Assembly (NCBI RefSeq): GCF_001953875.1 | Contig: NZ_MQUR01000036.1 | Coordinates: forward strand, 1-64,000 | Direction of reading: 5' to 3' | Length of the DNA stretch: 64,000 nucleotides | Origin: Streptomyces amritsarensis | GTDB lineage: Bacteria > Actinomycetota > Actinomycetes > Streptomycetales > Streptomycetaceae | In this document: one piece after another, positions 33,637 to 42,046 of the stretch | Numbering within the stretch: the first letter of the stretch is position 1 | Layout of the letters: each line of letters opens with the position of its first letter | Translations under genes and position numbers: made by a program | The notes under the pieces: model-generated | What the model was told of the DNA's origin: nothing | The model's database searches: none | What the model saw: only the letters and a program-made list of their open reading frames with translations

Positions 33637-33657
33637 CCTCGGCCGGACCGGCCGAGG
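33637..33657 (-). terminator. Hairpin after the lacI-family gene
   Basis: 10-bp arms CCTCGGCCGG (33637-33646) and CCGGCCGAGG (33648-33657) around a single base, about 60 bases past the lacI-type stop. Separates it from the sigma-factor gene. Confidence 0.6.
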
Positions 33658-33717
33658 ACTGCCTCGACGCCCTCGGCCAGGACGGCTCGGGCCGGGCCCG
33701 GCCGGAGGCGCCCCCGG

Positions 33718-34749
33718 TCAAGCGCCCCGTGGGCCGGGTGCGGGTTGCTCGCCCGATCCTCGGACGATCAGTCGGGTGGGGACGGTGACGGTGCGGCCGC
33801 GGGAGCGGTCGCCGTCGAGTCGGTTCAGGGCGGTGGCCGCTGCCGTTCTGCCGAGTTCCTCGGGATCCTGGACGACGACGGTCAGGGCCGGTTCGAGGGC
33901 CTCGGCCAGGGATACGTCGTCGAAGGCGACGACGGCCACCTGCTTGCGCCTGCTGCGGGCCAGTTCGATGACGATGCCCAGCGCCATGATGTTGTTGCCG
34001 GCGAACAGGGCTGTGGGGGGATCGGCCAGGTCGAGCAACCGGGAGGTCACGGCCTCGGCCCCTTGCTGGTCGTGGGCGTTGACGACGAGCGAGCGGTCGT
34101 AGGGGATGCCGGCCTCCTCCAGGGCCGAGCGGTAGCCGGCCAGACGTTCGCGGCGGGTGTACAGCTTCTCGGGCAGGTCGCCGACGAAGCCGATGCGCCG
34201 GTGGCCGTGGGCGATGAGGTGGGCGACGCCTTCGTGGGCTCCGGCACGGTTGGAGCTGACGATGCTGTCCGTGGCGAGACCGGCTCCGGGGCGGTCGAGG
34301 AAGATCACGGGCAGTCCCGCCGTACGGTGGGACCTGAGGTGGGAGTGATCGGCGCCGACGGAAGGTACGACGATCAGGATGCTGACGCGACGGGCGAGGA
34401 ACTTGTCCGTCAGGGCGCGTTCGCGCTCGGGGTCGTCCGCGGAGGAGCCCATGAGCAGGGTCAGGCCGCGTTCGCGGACGGTGTCCTCGATGGCGCGGGC
34501 CACGGCTCCGAAGAAGGGGTTGGCGAGGTCGGGGATGACCAGTCCGATGGTGGTGTCCGGGCCGCCGACGCGGATGTTGCGGGCCATGAGGTTCGGCTGG
34601 AAGCCGAGCTTGGCCACTGCGGCGAGCACCCGCTCCTTGGTCTGCGCGGAGGCGGGTCCGTCCTCGTTGAGGACTCGGGAGACCGTCTTGGCGCTGACGC
34701 CGACTTCTCGGGCGACGTCGGCCAGGGTGGGGCGGCGGTTCGCTGCCAT
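33718..34749 (-). CDS. LacI-family sugar repressor
   Basis: The 343-residue regulator has a LacI HTH at the N-terminus (PTLADVAREVGVSAKTVSRV, LN) with the hinge helix GFQPNLMARNIR, followed by a periplasmic-binding-protein-like sensor (GLVIPDLANPFFGAVARAIE). It is encoded 75 bases after the sugar ABC operon on the same strand, with a bulged hairpin between. Two matching LacI-type operators lie in front of the operon (37907-37936), making this importer and the divergent kinase its likely targets. The inducer is probably the imported sugar. Confidence 0.92.
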   Translation of the reverse strand: MAANRRPTLADVAREVGVSAKTVSRVLNEDGPASAQTKERVLAAVAKLGFQPNLMARNIRVGGPDTTIGLVIPDLANPFFGAVARAIEDTVRERGLTLLMGSSADDPERERALTDKFLARRVSILIVVPSVGADHSHLRSHRTAGLPVIFLDRPGAGLATDSIVSSNRAGAHEGVAHLIAHGHRRIGFVGDLPEKLYTRRERLAGYRSALEEAGIPYDRSLVVNAHDQQGAEAVTSRLLDLADPPTALFAGNNIMALGIVIELARSRRKQVAVVAFDDVSLAEALEPALTVVVQDPEELGRTAAATALNRLDGDRSRGRTVTVPTRLIVRGSGEQPAPGPRGA

Positions 34750-34770
34750 GGAGAAACCGTCTCCTGAGGG

Positions 34771-34810
34771 CTCTCGGTTCCGGCTGCGGCCTCGGCCGGA
34801 ACTGCGAGAG
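34771..34810 (-). terminator. Bulged hairpin between ABC operon and lacI-type gene
   Basis: CTCTCG+GTTCCGGC (34771-34784) pairs with GCCGGAAC (34795-34802) and CGAGAG (34805-34810) with a 2-base bulge: 14 base pairs in all. It would reduce read-through from the importer genes into the repressor gene. Confidence 0.65.
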
Positions 34811-34824
34811 CGGTGTTGGTGCTG

Positions 34825-35661
34825 TCAGATGGCCTGGACGCCGGCGGCCTTCGCGGCTTCCGAATCCGCTACAACAGTGTCTCCGGCCTCGTCGATGCTG
34901 AGTGCGCCGGTCATGATAGCGACGACCTCCGCCATGGAGTAGTCGCAGGGCCTGATCACCGCGGCGCGTCGACCGAGCCGGTGGACGTGGATCCGGTCGG
35001 CGATCTCGAAGACGTGCGGCATGTTGTGGCTGATCAGGACGACCGGCATGCCCTTGTCCCGGACGCGGCGGATGAGGTCCAGGACCTGACCGGACTCCTT
35101 CACGCCGAGCGCGGCAGTGGGTTCGTCCATGACGACGACGCGGCTGGCCCAGGCGACGGAGCGGGCGACGGCGACGGCCTGCCGCTGTCCGCCGGAGAGT
35201 GTCTCCACCGCCTGGGTCAGCGAGCGCAGACCGATCTTCAGGTCGGCCATGTGTTCGGCGGCCTCCTGGCGCATGCGCTTCTTGTCGAGCATGCGCAGGA
35301 CGCTGCCGAGGACGCCGGGGCGGCGCAGTTCGCGCCCGAGGAACATGTTCGAGGCGATGTCCATGGAGGCGGCCACGGCGAGGTCCTGGTAGACCGTCTC
35401 GATGCCGTGGGCGCGTGCGCTCTGCGGGCCGGCGAAGGTGACGGGCTCGCCGTCGAGGCGGATCTCGCCCGCGTCGGGAACCACCGCACCGGTCAGCGCC
35501 TTGATCAGACTGGTCTTGCCGGCTCCGTTGTCGCCGATGACCGCGAGCACCTCACCGGGCATCAGGTCGAAGTCGGCGCCGTCGATCGCGGTGACGTGAC
35601 CGTAGCGCTTGACCAGGCCGCGGGCCTGCAGGACGGGCGTGGGAGAGGAGATGGCGGTCAT
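34825..35661 (-). CDS. Sugar ABC importer ATPase (FrcA-type, single cassette)
   Basis: The 278-residue ATPase energises a CUT2-type sugar importer. Walker A is IGDNGAGKTS, signature LSGGQRQAVAVAR, Walker B VVVMDEPTAAL, H-loop ISHN. Many CUT2 ATPases (RbsA, XylG) have two fused cassettes; this has one, as in fructose-type FrcA. It overlaps the permease stop by 4 bases (ATGA). Substrate: fructose or a pentose are the likely options; the PfkB kinase encoded divergently leans toward a fructose-like sugar, but this is inference. Confidence 0.9.
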   Translation of the reverse strand: MTAISSPTPVLQARGLVKRYGHVTAIDGADFDLMPGEVLAVIGDNGAGKTSLIKALTGAVVPDAGEIRLDGEPVTFAGPQSARAHGIETVYQDLAVAASMDIASNMFLGRELRRPGVLGSVLRMLDKKRMRQEAAEHMADLKIGLRSLTQAVETLSGGQRQAVAVARSVAWASRVVVMDEPTAALGVKESGQVLDLIRRVRDKGMPVVLISHNMPHVFEIADRIHVHRLGRRAAVIRPCDYSMAEVVAIMTGALSIDEAGDTVVADSEAAKAAGVQAI

Positions 35662-36671
35662 CGGGTCTTCTTCCGGGAGATCTGGTCGACGGTCACCGCG
35701 AGGATCACCAGGACGCCGGTGATCAGGGTCTGGTAGATGGAGGCGACGCCCATCAGTTGCAGGCCGTTGCGGAAGACACCGACGATGAGGACGCCGATGA
35801 AGGTGCCCAGGACCGAGCCGCGTCCGCCGAAGAGGCTGGTGCCACCGAGGACCACGGCGGTGATGCTGTCGAGGTTGTCGGTCTGGCCGGCCTGCGGGTC
35901 GCCGACTCCGGTGCGGGAGATGAGCAGCAGGGCGGCGAGACCGTACAGCAGACCCGCCACCGTGTAGATGCCGATGGTCAGGCGGGAGGTGCGGATGCCG
36001 TTCAGGCGGGCCGCTTCCTGGCTGTTGCCCAGGGCGTAGACGTGCCGGCCCCAGCCCGTGCTGCTGAGCGCGTAGGCGAGAAGCAGGAACAGGGCGATGG
36101 TGACCAGGGAACCGTAGGTGATGTCGGTGTGGCCGAGCGGGAAGGTCTCGCCGAGGGCCGTCAGCGGGCCGGGCAGGTTCGTGACCGTCTGCTCCTCGGA
36201 GTAGATGTGGGTCAGCGCGAACGCCACGTTCAGCATGCCGAGGGTGACGATGAACGGCGGCAGCGGGATCTTCTGCACGAGCAGCCCGTTGAGCAGCCCG
36301 AAGCCACCGCAGACGGTGATGCCCAGCGCGATGGCGACGAGCGGGGGCAGGGAGCCCTCGGCGGCCATCTTGGCGATCACGATGCTGCCGAACGCCATCA
36401 CGGCACCGCAGGAGAGGTCGATGCCCGCCGTGAGGATGATCAGGGTCTGGCCGATGGCGAGAGTGCCGACGACCATGACCTGCTGGACGATCAGCGAGAA
36501 GTTCCCGCCGGTGAGGAACTGTTCGGTCGAGAGCGAGAAGAAGGCGCAGGCCAGGAGGAGGGCGACCAGGGGGCCGGTGGTCGGCGCCGTGAGCAGTCTG
36601 CGGGCCGTGGTCGGTGCTGCGAGGCTGGCGTACGGCGAGTCTGTGGTCGCGGGCGTGGACGTGGCAGTCAT
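35658..36671 (-). CDS. Sugar ABC importer permease (CUT2/RbsC-type)
   Basis: The 337-residue protein has about ten helices and the CUT2 permease landmarks TLIILTAGIDLSCGAVMAFG and GNSQEAARLNGIR (EAA-like loop), plus TAVVLGGTSLFGGRGSVLGT. It forms the membrane channel with the single-cassette ATPase. The start at 36671 follows AAGGA; the N-terminal 35 residues are polar Thr/Ala-rich. It is 146 bases after the binding-protein gene. Confidence 0.92.
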   Translation of the reverse strand: MTATSTPATTDSPYASLAAPTTARRLLTAPTTGPLVALLLACAFFSLSTEQFLTGGNFSLIVQQVMVVGTLAIGQTLIILTAGIDLSCGAVMAFGSIVIAKMAAEGSLPPLVAIALGITVCGGFGLLNGLLVQKIPLPPFIVTLGMLNVAFALTHIYSEEQTVTNLPGPLTALGETFPLGHTDITYGSLVTIALFLLLAYALSSTGWGRHVYALGNSQEAARLNGIRTSRLTIGIYTVAGLLYGLAALLLISRTGVGDPQAGQTDNLDSITAVVLGGTSLFGGRGSVLGTFIGVLIVGVFRNGLQLMGVASIYQTLITGVLVILAVTVDQISRKKTR

Positions 36672-36817
36672 GCGAGGTCCTTGTCGGGAGACAGAGGTCG
36701 TTGTCCTTCGTCGGAGGAGGACGGGAGGACGAGCGGGCGGCCCTCCCCGGTCAGGGCGGAAGGGACGGCCGCCGCGCTGAGGGCAGAGGCGCAGTCGTAC
36801 GGTGCTCGGGGGGCGGC

Positions 36818-37846
36818 TCAGCCCCAGCAGCTCTCCAGGCCGTAGGCGGTGTCCTTGGACGTGGCCCCGGCCTGCGTCGTGTCGGTGATCAGGGTGACGC
36901 CCGTGTCGGTGTAGCCGGACGCCTTCTTGCCGTCCTTGGCATACGCCACGACGGCCTTGACGCCCTCGGCGGCCATCTTCAGCGGGTACTGCTGGGACGT
37001 CGCGGCGATCTTGCCGTCCTTGACGGCCTGGGTGCCGGTGCAGCCGCCGTCGACGGAGACGATCAGGACGTCCTTCTCCCGGCCCTTGGCCTTGAGCGCG
37101 GTGTACGCACCCAGCGCGGCGGGCTCGTTGATGGTGTAGACGACGTTGATGTCGGGTTCCTTCTGGAGACAGTTCTCCATCGCCGTCTGGCCCTTGGCCT
37201 GATCGCCGCCGGTGTCCTGGGCGCAGAGGACGTCCTTGTCGTCGGCGCCGAAGCCCTTGAGGAAACCGTCGTGCCGCTGGACGCCGACGGAGACGCCCGG
37301 CGCCAGGTCGAGGGTGGCGATCTTCGCGCTCCTGCCCTTCATGGCGGCCTTGGCGTACTCGCCGATCAGCTCGCCGGCCTTGACGTTGTCGGTGGCGAAG
37401 AGGGCGTCGACCGCGCTCTCGGGGTCGGTCGGGGAGTCCAGAGCGATGACCAGGACGCCCTTGGCGCGGGCCTTCCGGATCGCGGGCACGATCGCCTTGG
37501 AGTCGCTCGGGGTGATCAGGATGCCCTTCACCCCGGCGGCGACCATGTTCTCCACGGCGGTGACCTGTCCGGCGTTGTCCCCGTCGAACTTCCCTGCGGC
37601 GGTGGACAGTTCGGCACCGTTCTCCTTGGCGGCCTTCTGCGCGCCCTCCTTCATCTTCACGAAGAACGGGTTGGTGTCGGTCTTGGTGATCAGGCCGACC
37701 TTGACGCTGCCCGAGCCGGAGCCCGTGGAGCCCGACGCGGGCCCGGAGCCGGAGCCGGAGCCGCAGGCCGTCAGGGTGAGGGCCGCGGCGCCCGCGGCCG
37801 CGACGGCTTTGAGCAGGGAGGAGGAAAGGCGAGTCGTGCTGGACAT
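36818..37846 (-). CDS. Sugar-binding lipoprotein of CUT2 ABC importer
   Basis: The 342-residue lipoprotein captures the sugar outside the membrane. The lipobox LTACGS is near residues 26-31, followed by a Gly/Ser linker. The RbsB-like fold starts VGLITKTDTNPFFVKMKEGA and contains GILITPSDSKAIVPAIRKAR and AGELIGEYAKAAM. It is first in the importer operon and starts 61 bases from the nearer LacI-type operator. The start at 37846 has AGGAG upstream; the ATG at 37912 would overlap the operator. Confidence 0.92.
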   Translation of the reverse strand: MSSTTRLSSSLLKAVAAAGAAALTLTACGSGSGSGPASGSTGSGSGSVKVGLITKTDTNPFFVKMKEGAQKAAKENGAELSTAAGKFDGDNAGQVTAVENMVAAGVKGILITPSDSKAIVPAIRKARAKGVLVIALDSPTDPESAVDALFATDNVKAGELIGEYAKAAMKGRSAKIATLDLAPGVSVGVQRHDGFLKGFGADDKDVLCAQDTGGDQAKGQTAMENCLQKEPDINVVYTINEPAALGAYTALKAKGREKDVLIVSVDGGCTGTQAVKDGKIAATSQQYPLKMAAEGVKAVVAYAKDGKKASGYTDTGVTLITDTTQAGATSKDTAYGLESCWG

Positions 37847-37906
37847 GATCGGCTCCTGTGGGATGGCGAGCGGCACGGGATGGGGAGGAGAGCACACCGC
37901 TCGGGA

Positions 37907-37936
37907 TGTCATCGTTGACTTATGTCATCGTTGACA
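37907..37936. promoter_or_regulatory. Two tandem LacI-type operators between importer and kinase
   Basis: ATGTCATCGTTGAC occurs twice (37906-37919 and 37922-37935), 16 bases apart. Each is a dyad TGTCA-N4-TGAC(A/T), at 37907-37920 and 37923-37936, and resembles LacI-family operators of Streptomyces sugar operons. The second is a perfect dyad. They sit about 61 bases before the binding-protein start and 140 before the kinase start, so both directions can be controlled. Confidence 0.75.
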
Positions 37937-38076
37937 CCGCCTGGCGAGGATGATGGACTCCCGATCCCGGCAACGTCAATGCCTTCCCCTCGTCACATGC
38001 AGGCAACGTCCGCCATCTCGTTCTCCGCGCCGCCCTTGCCCGGTCCTTTCCGAGTCCATCCGAGAGAGAGCAGCCC

Positions 38077-39039
38077 ATGAGCCCGCGTCAGATCACTGTT
38101 CTGGGAGAGTGCGTCGCGGACGCCTTCACCGAACCGTCGAACGCCTCGAACGAACTCGCCCTGCGGGTGCTCCCGGGCGGCGGACCCGCGAACACGGCGG
38201 TGGCCCTGGCCCGCCTCGGCACCCCGGCCCGCTTCCTCGCGCGCCTGTCCGGGGACGTGTTCGGCCGCCTGTTCCGGGCCCATCTGGAGGCATCCGGCGT
38301 GGACCTGTCGTGCGCCGTCGCCGCCGGCGAGCCCAGCACGCTGGCCGTGGCGGAGCTGGACGCCCACGGGCAGGCCGCGTACTCCTTCCATGCGCAGAAC
38401 ACGGCCGACTGGCAGTGGTCCCCGGGGGAACTGGCGAGGGTGGACCTGTCCGAGACGGCGTGTGTGCACACCGGGTCACTGGCTCTGGTCCGGGAACCCG
38501 GCGGGGCGGTCATCGAGGAGTTCCTGGCAGCGGCCTCTCGGCAGGCCACCATCGGCATCGACCCCAACGTTCGGCCGCTGCTGGAGCGCCCCGAGGCCTA
38601 CCGCGACCGGCTGACGCGCTGGTGCGGCCTCGCCGACATCCTGCGGCTGAGCGAGGACGACCTGGAGCTGCTCCTGCCGGGCACCCCGCCCGAGCAGGCG
38701 TGCGACACCTGGCACGCCGCCGGGGTCCGCCTCGTCGTGATCACGCTCGGCGCCGAGGGCGCCCTGGCCTCCCTCGAAGGCGAGCGACTGCGACTGCCCG
38801 CGGTGGCCACACGGGTGGTCGACACGGTCGGCGCGGGGGATTCCTTCACGGCCGGGCTGCTGCACCACCTGGGCAACCACGGCCTCCTCGGCGGCCGTCT
38901 GGCCGGTGTCGGCATCGAAGACGTGGCGGAAGCCTGCCGGTTCGCCGCCCACGTCGCGGCCCTGACCTGCTCCGTCCCCGGCCCCAACCCGCCGTGGCGA
39001 AGCCAGTTGGAGCAGTTCGCGGCGGTCGGCGGCGTCTGA
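38077..39039 (+). CDS. PfkB-family sugar kinase (fructokinase-like)
   Basis: The 320-residue cytoplasmic kinase phosphorylates a sugar with ATP. Both PfkB signatures are present: LPGGGPANTAVALARLG near the N-terminus and DTVGAGDSFTAGLL near residue 249 with the catalytic Asp. Sequence between them fits fructokinases of actinobacteria. It is divergent from the sugar ABC importer and shares its LacI-type operators, so it probably acts on the imported sugar. GAGAGAG lies 8 bases before the ATG. Confidence 0.9.
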   Translation: MSPRQITVLGECVADAFTEPSNASNELALRVLPGGGPANTAVALARLGTPARFLARLSGDVFGRLFRAHLEASGVDLSCAVAAGEPSTLAVAELDAHGQAAYSFHAQNTADWQWSPGELARVDLSETACVHTGSLALVREPGGAVIEEFLAAASRQATIGIDPNVRPLLERPEAYRDRLTRWCGLADILRLSEDDLELLLPGTPPEQACDTWHAAGVRLVVITLGAEGALASLEGERLRLPAVATRVVDTVGAGDSFTAGLLHHLGNHGLLGGRLAGVGIEDVAEACRFAAHVAALTCSVPGPNPPWRSQLEQFAAVGGV

Positions 39040-39342
39040 CGCGCGGACAGCCCGCGCCGGGCCGTCCCGCCCGGACCGTTGCCGTGTCGGCCGGATCGCG
39101 CCCACCATCGGGCCACGACGGCGGGCGGCCCCGTAACGCGCATCCGGACCTGCCCCGGGCGGGTGGCGACCACCGGCGGACGCCGGCGGGTGCGGTGATT
39201 CCCGGAAGGAATCGGCTGCCTCCGGGCGCTCGGCGAAGCCCGGCCGACGCCGGGGCGGCGAAGAGGTTGGTGTGCGGGGCCGAGGGAACCGGGTAACGTC
39301 TTTGTCATGTTCTTCCAGACGCCGATTCACGAGTGAGAGCGT

Positions 39343-39382
39343 GACGGGCCTCTGCTGACGTCCTTCGGCGTCGCCGCCCGTC
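39343..39382 (+). promoter_or_regulatory. Nested hairpin in the leader of the DUF6243 gene
   Basis: Outer stem GACGGGC (39343-39349) / GCCCGTC (39376-39382) encloses an inner stem GACG (39357-39360) / CGTC (39369-39372). It is preceded by a nine-codon open frame (39307-39336, MFFQTPIHE) and followed, 49 bases later, by the GTG. The rest of the 392-base gap 39040-39431 shows no gene. I do not recognise a known riboswitch. Confidence 0.4.
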
Positions 39383-39431
39383 CCCCACCGATGAATCCGT
39401 AGATCACCTCACATCACCACCGGGAGAACCC

Positions 39432-39647
39432 GTGACCGACAGCAAGAACATCAACAACCCCGTGGGCCAGGGCGGCGGCCAGCGCAAGAGGCTGTCCCGC
39501 GCCGAACGGCAGAACAACGGTCCGCACCGCAACTCCGACCGCCAGAGTGCAGCGGACAAGAAGGCGGAGCTGGTACGCAAGATGCGCGAGAAGACAGGCG
39601 CAGCTGAGGACGCCGGGCAGGCGGGCGGCGAACCCGCACAGAGCTGA
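39432..39647 (+). CDS. DUF6243 small basic protein
   Basis: The 71-residue, highly polar protein begins MTDSKNINNPVGQGGGQRKR and contains LSRAERQNNGPHRNSDRQSA and ELVRKMREKTG, the conserved core of the actinobacterial DUF6243 family. The many Arg/Lys/Asn residues suggest an RNA-, DNA- or ribosome-associated protein, but no role is established. GTG start with GGGAG 10 bases upstream. It is monocistronic with a long leader. Confidence 0.85.
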   Translation: MTDSKNINNPVGQGGGQRKRLSRAERQNNGPHRNSDRQSAADKKAELVRKMREKTGAAEDAGQAGGEPAQS

Positions 39648-39780
39648 CGCACCGCCGCAGCGGTCCTCGTCGAGGTGATCCACCCCGGATCGTCCGTGGG
39701 CGGCGGCGGCTGGCACACCGCGCCCTTCGTGGCCGTGCCGCTCCCCGCCGTCCGCCTCACCGTCAAGGTCGCCGGAGCCG

Positions 39781-41946
39781 TCACCAACCCCGGGCTGAGT
39801 CGTCACCTTCCGCGGCCAAGGCGGCCCGCGTCCGCCGCTGCTCGCGAGCAGAACCCATGTCCCGTTCCAGTGGTGTACGGCTCACGGCCGTCGCGAGGTC
39901 CTCCAAGGCCTGCTTTTGCAGTTCCGCACCGCGGCGCACCACGGGGCTCCGATCCACAGCGGCGTCCGGCCAGGCCTGGAGCACCTCCTCCACGCGCCCC
40001 CAGTCCGGGTTCCTGTGCTCGCGCATGGCGACCGCAGCCTGGGCGGTGTCCGCTTCCATGGCCTCGGCGAGCCGCTCCACCTCGGGCGCGCGCGGGCTGC
40101 CGGCCCGCGGGACGTGGCTCTCCATGAGCATCGCCGCCCTGTCGAACCCCTTGAGCGCCTCCTCCGCCTCCTCCGCCTCGCGGGAGGTCAGGCCCCCGGG
40201 GGGAACCGGTTCCTGTCGTGCCTGGTCGTACGCCTCGTCCCAGGCGGCACGTGCCTCCCTGCTCGCCAGTTGGGCCCGGCGCATGTCGGCGCGATGCTCC
40301 CTGGTCGGTTCGGCGTAGCTGCGGAGCACTGCGGCCGCGTAGCGGCCGTTCGCGGCGAGCCAGTCCGCGAGCCGGCCCGGCAGCCGGGGTGTCTCCCACG
40401 CGGGAAACACCGCGTACGCCAGCATTGCCAGGGCCCCGCCCAGCAGAGTGAGCACCACCCGCTCCGGGACCGTCTGCTCCCATGCCTGGCCGCCCATGGC
40501 GAGCAGGAAGACGACGTACGCGGCGGTGAAGCACTGGGAGTAGGCGTAGCCGGTACGGATCAGCGTGTAGGACAGACCTGCCGAGACCACTGCCAGCACA
40601 CCGAACAGCTGGGCGTCGGGGCCCAGGGCCCGCGCCATCCCGGTGGCGAGCGCGACCCCGGCCAGGGTCCCGGCGAGACGGGCGACCGCACGCGCGTACG
40701 TCTGGTGGAAGTCCGGCCGCATCACCATCACCGCGGCGATGGGCGCCCAATAGCCGTGGCCCAGGGGCAGCCAGGTGGCGATGAGATAGCCGAGCACGGC
40801 CACCGCCGCCAGGCGGACGGCGTGCCGGAACACGGGCGAGTCCCGGCGGAGCTCCCGGCGGACCGCCCGCACGACAACCGGGACCAGCGGCAACATGGTC
40901 GGGCGCACCAGGAACCGGGCGTCCGCGGGGCCGCGCGGGGTGGGCGTCCTCCCACGCGTGCTGCCGGTCCCGGCGATCTCGAGGGCCTCGCCGAGCAGTT
41001 TCACGAGCCGCTCGGCGGCCTGCCGCGCGGGCCCCTCCAGCACCTCGTGGTCCTCGTCGACGCGCAGGACGTCCGTGCTCCCGGGCGGTACCTCCGCCGG
41101 GGTGCCACGGCGGATCGAACGGGCGGCCGCGTCCAGCACGTGGGCGGCCGCGTCGAGCAACTCCCGCGCGCGGTCCCGCCCGGCTCCCTCCGCCGGGGCG
41201 CCGACGTCCGGGTCGGCGAGCGCGGCGAGGGCCGGCAGAATGCGCTCGGCGAGTCCCCGCGGACCGTGGAGGACGGTGGGGCGGGTGCGGGCCTGTGACG
41301 GCGTCACGGCCGCCGCGTCCCGGGCGGTCATCAACGGGTCCGGGTCGAACGGGGCGGTCGGGTCGTGACGCAACCGACGGGCGTGGTCCGCCACGGCGGC
41401 CAGGGCGTCGGCCAGCGCGTCACGATGCGCCCCCCATCGGCGGATCGGGAACAGCAGGATCAGCACGGCTTGTGCCACGCCCCCGAGCGCGATGACCCCG
41501 GCTTGCTCCAGAGCCCGCCCGACGCTCGTGGGCAGGGTGACGGTCACCAGCATGCTGCCGACCGTCGTCGCCGCGACGATCCCGGCGGTCGATCCGACGG
41601 CCCACGCCATCCCCGCGGCAAAGGCCCATACGGCCAGCAGTGGGAGGAACGTCACGAGTCGCCCCGCCGCCAGATAGCCCACGAAGGTACTGAACGCCAG
41701 ACCGACGCCCGCGCCGAGCGCGATCACCTTGCGTGGACGCCAGGTGCGCTGGAAGGTGGCCGCGCCCGCGGAATACGCACCGAGGGCGGCGGACGCGGCG
41801 TACTCGGGAGAGGCCAGCCACAGCGCCGGCCCCACGATGATCGCCACCCCGGCAGCCGTGCGCAACGCGAGCAGGGGCTCCAGTCGCGCCTCCTCGATCG
41901 TGAGCCCGGATCGCACGACTTCCCGCAGGGCCCGCAGCCACGTCAC
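39781..41946 (-). CDS. FUSC-family membrane transporter
   Basis: The 721-residue protein has two bundles of membrane helices (about 25-175 and 375-525) separated and followed by soluble helical domains, the arrangement of the FUSC/YccS/aromatic-acid exporter family. Diagnostic stretch: WLPLGHGYWAPIAAVMVMRP, then DFHQTYARAVARLAGTLAGV. These proteins are thought to export aromatic acids or fusaric-acid-like compounds. It lies 100 bases after a membrane hypothetical on the same strand and has a long charged C-terminal domain. Confidence 0.9.
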   Translation of the reverse strand: MTWLRALREVVRSGLTIEEARLEPLLALRTAAGVAIIVGPALWLASPEYAASAALGAYSAGAATFQRTWRPRKVIALGAGVGLAFSTFVGYLAAGRLVTFLPLLAVWAFAAGMAWAVGSTAGIVAATTVGSMLVTVTLPTSVGRALEQAGVIALGGVAQAVLILLFPIRRWGAHRDALADALAAVADHARRLRHDPTAPFDPDPLMTARDAAAVTPSQARTRPTVLHGPRGLAERILPALAALADPDVGAPAEGAGRDRARELLDAAAHVLDAAARSIRRGTPAEVPPGSTDVLRVDEDHEVLEGPARQAAERLVKLLGEALEIAGTGSTRGRTPTPRGPADARFLVRPTMLPLVPVVVRAVRRELRRDSPVFRHAVRLAAVAVLGYLIATWLPLGHGYWAPIAAVMVMRPDFHQTYARAVARLAGTLAGVALATGMARALGPDAQLFGVLAVVSAGLSYTLIRTGYAYSQCFTAAYVVFLLAMGGQAWEQTVPERVVLTLLGGALAMLAYAVFPAWETPRLPGRLADWLAANGRYAAAVLRSYAEPTREHRADMRRAQLASREARAAWDEAYDQARQEPVPPGGLTSREAEEAEEALKGFDRAAMLMESHVPRAGSPRAPEVERLAEAMEADTAQAAVAMREHRNPDWGRVEEVLQAWPDAAVDRSPVVRRGAELQKQALEDLATAVSRTPLERDMGSAREQRRTRAALAAEGDDSARGW

Positions 41947-42046
41947 GGCACGAGCCTAGCCGGGCCTCCAGCCGGGTCGCGCCGGCCACGCCGCCGTCGC
42001 GACATCTTCGGACCGGACGACCACCCGCCCCCGACGCGTCTGCGAC

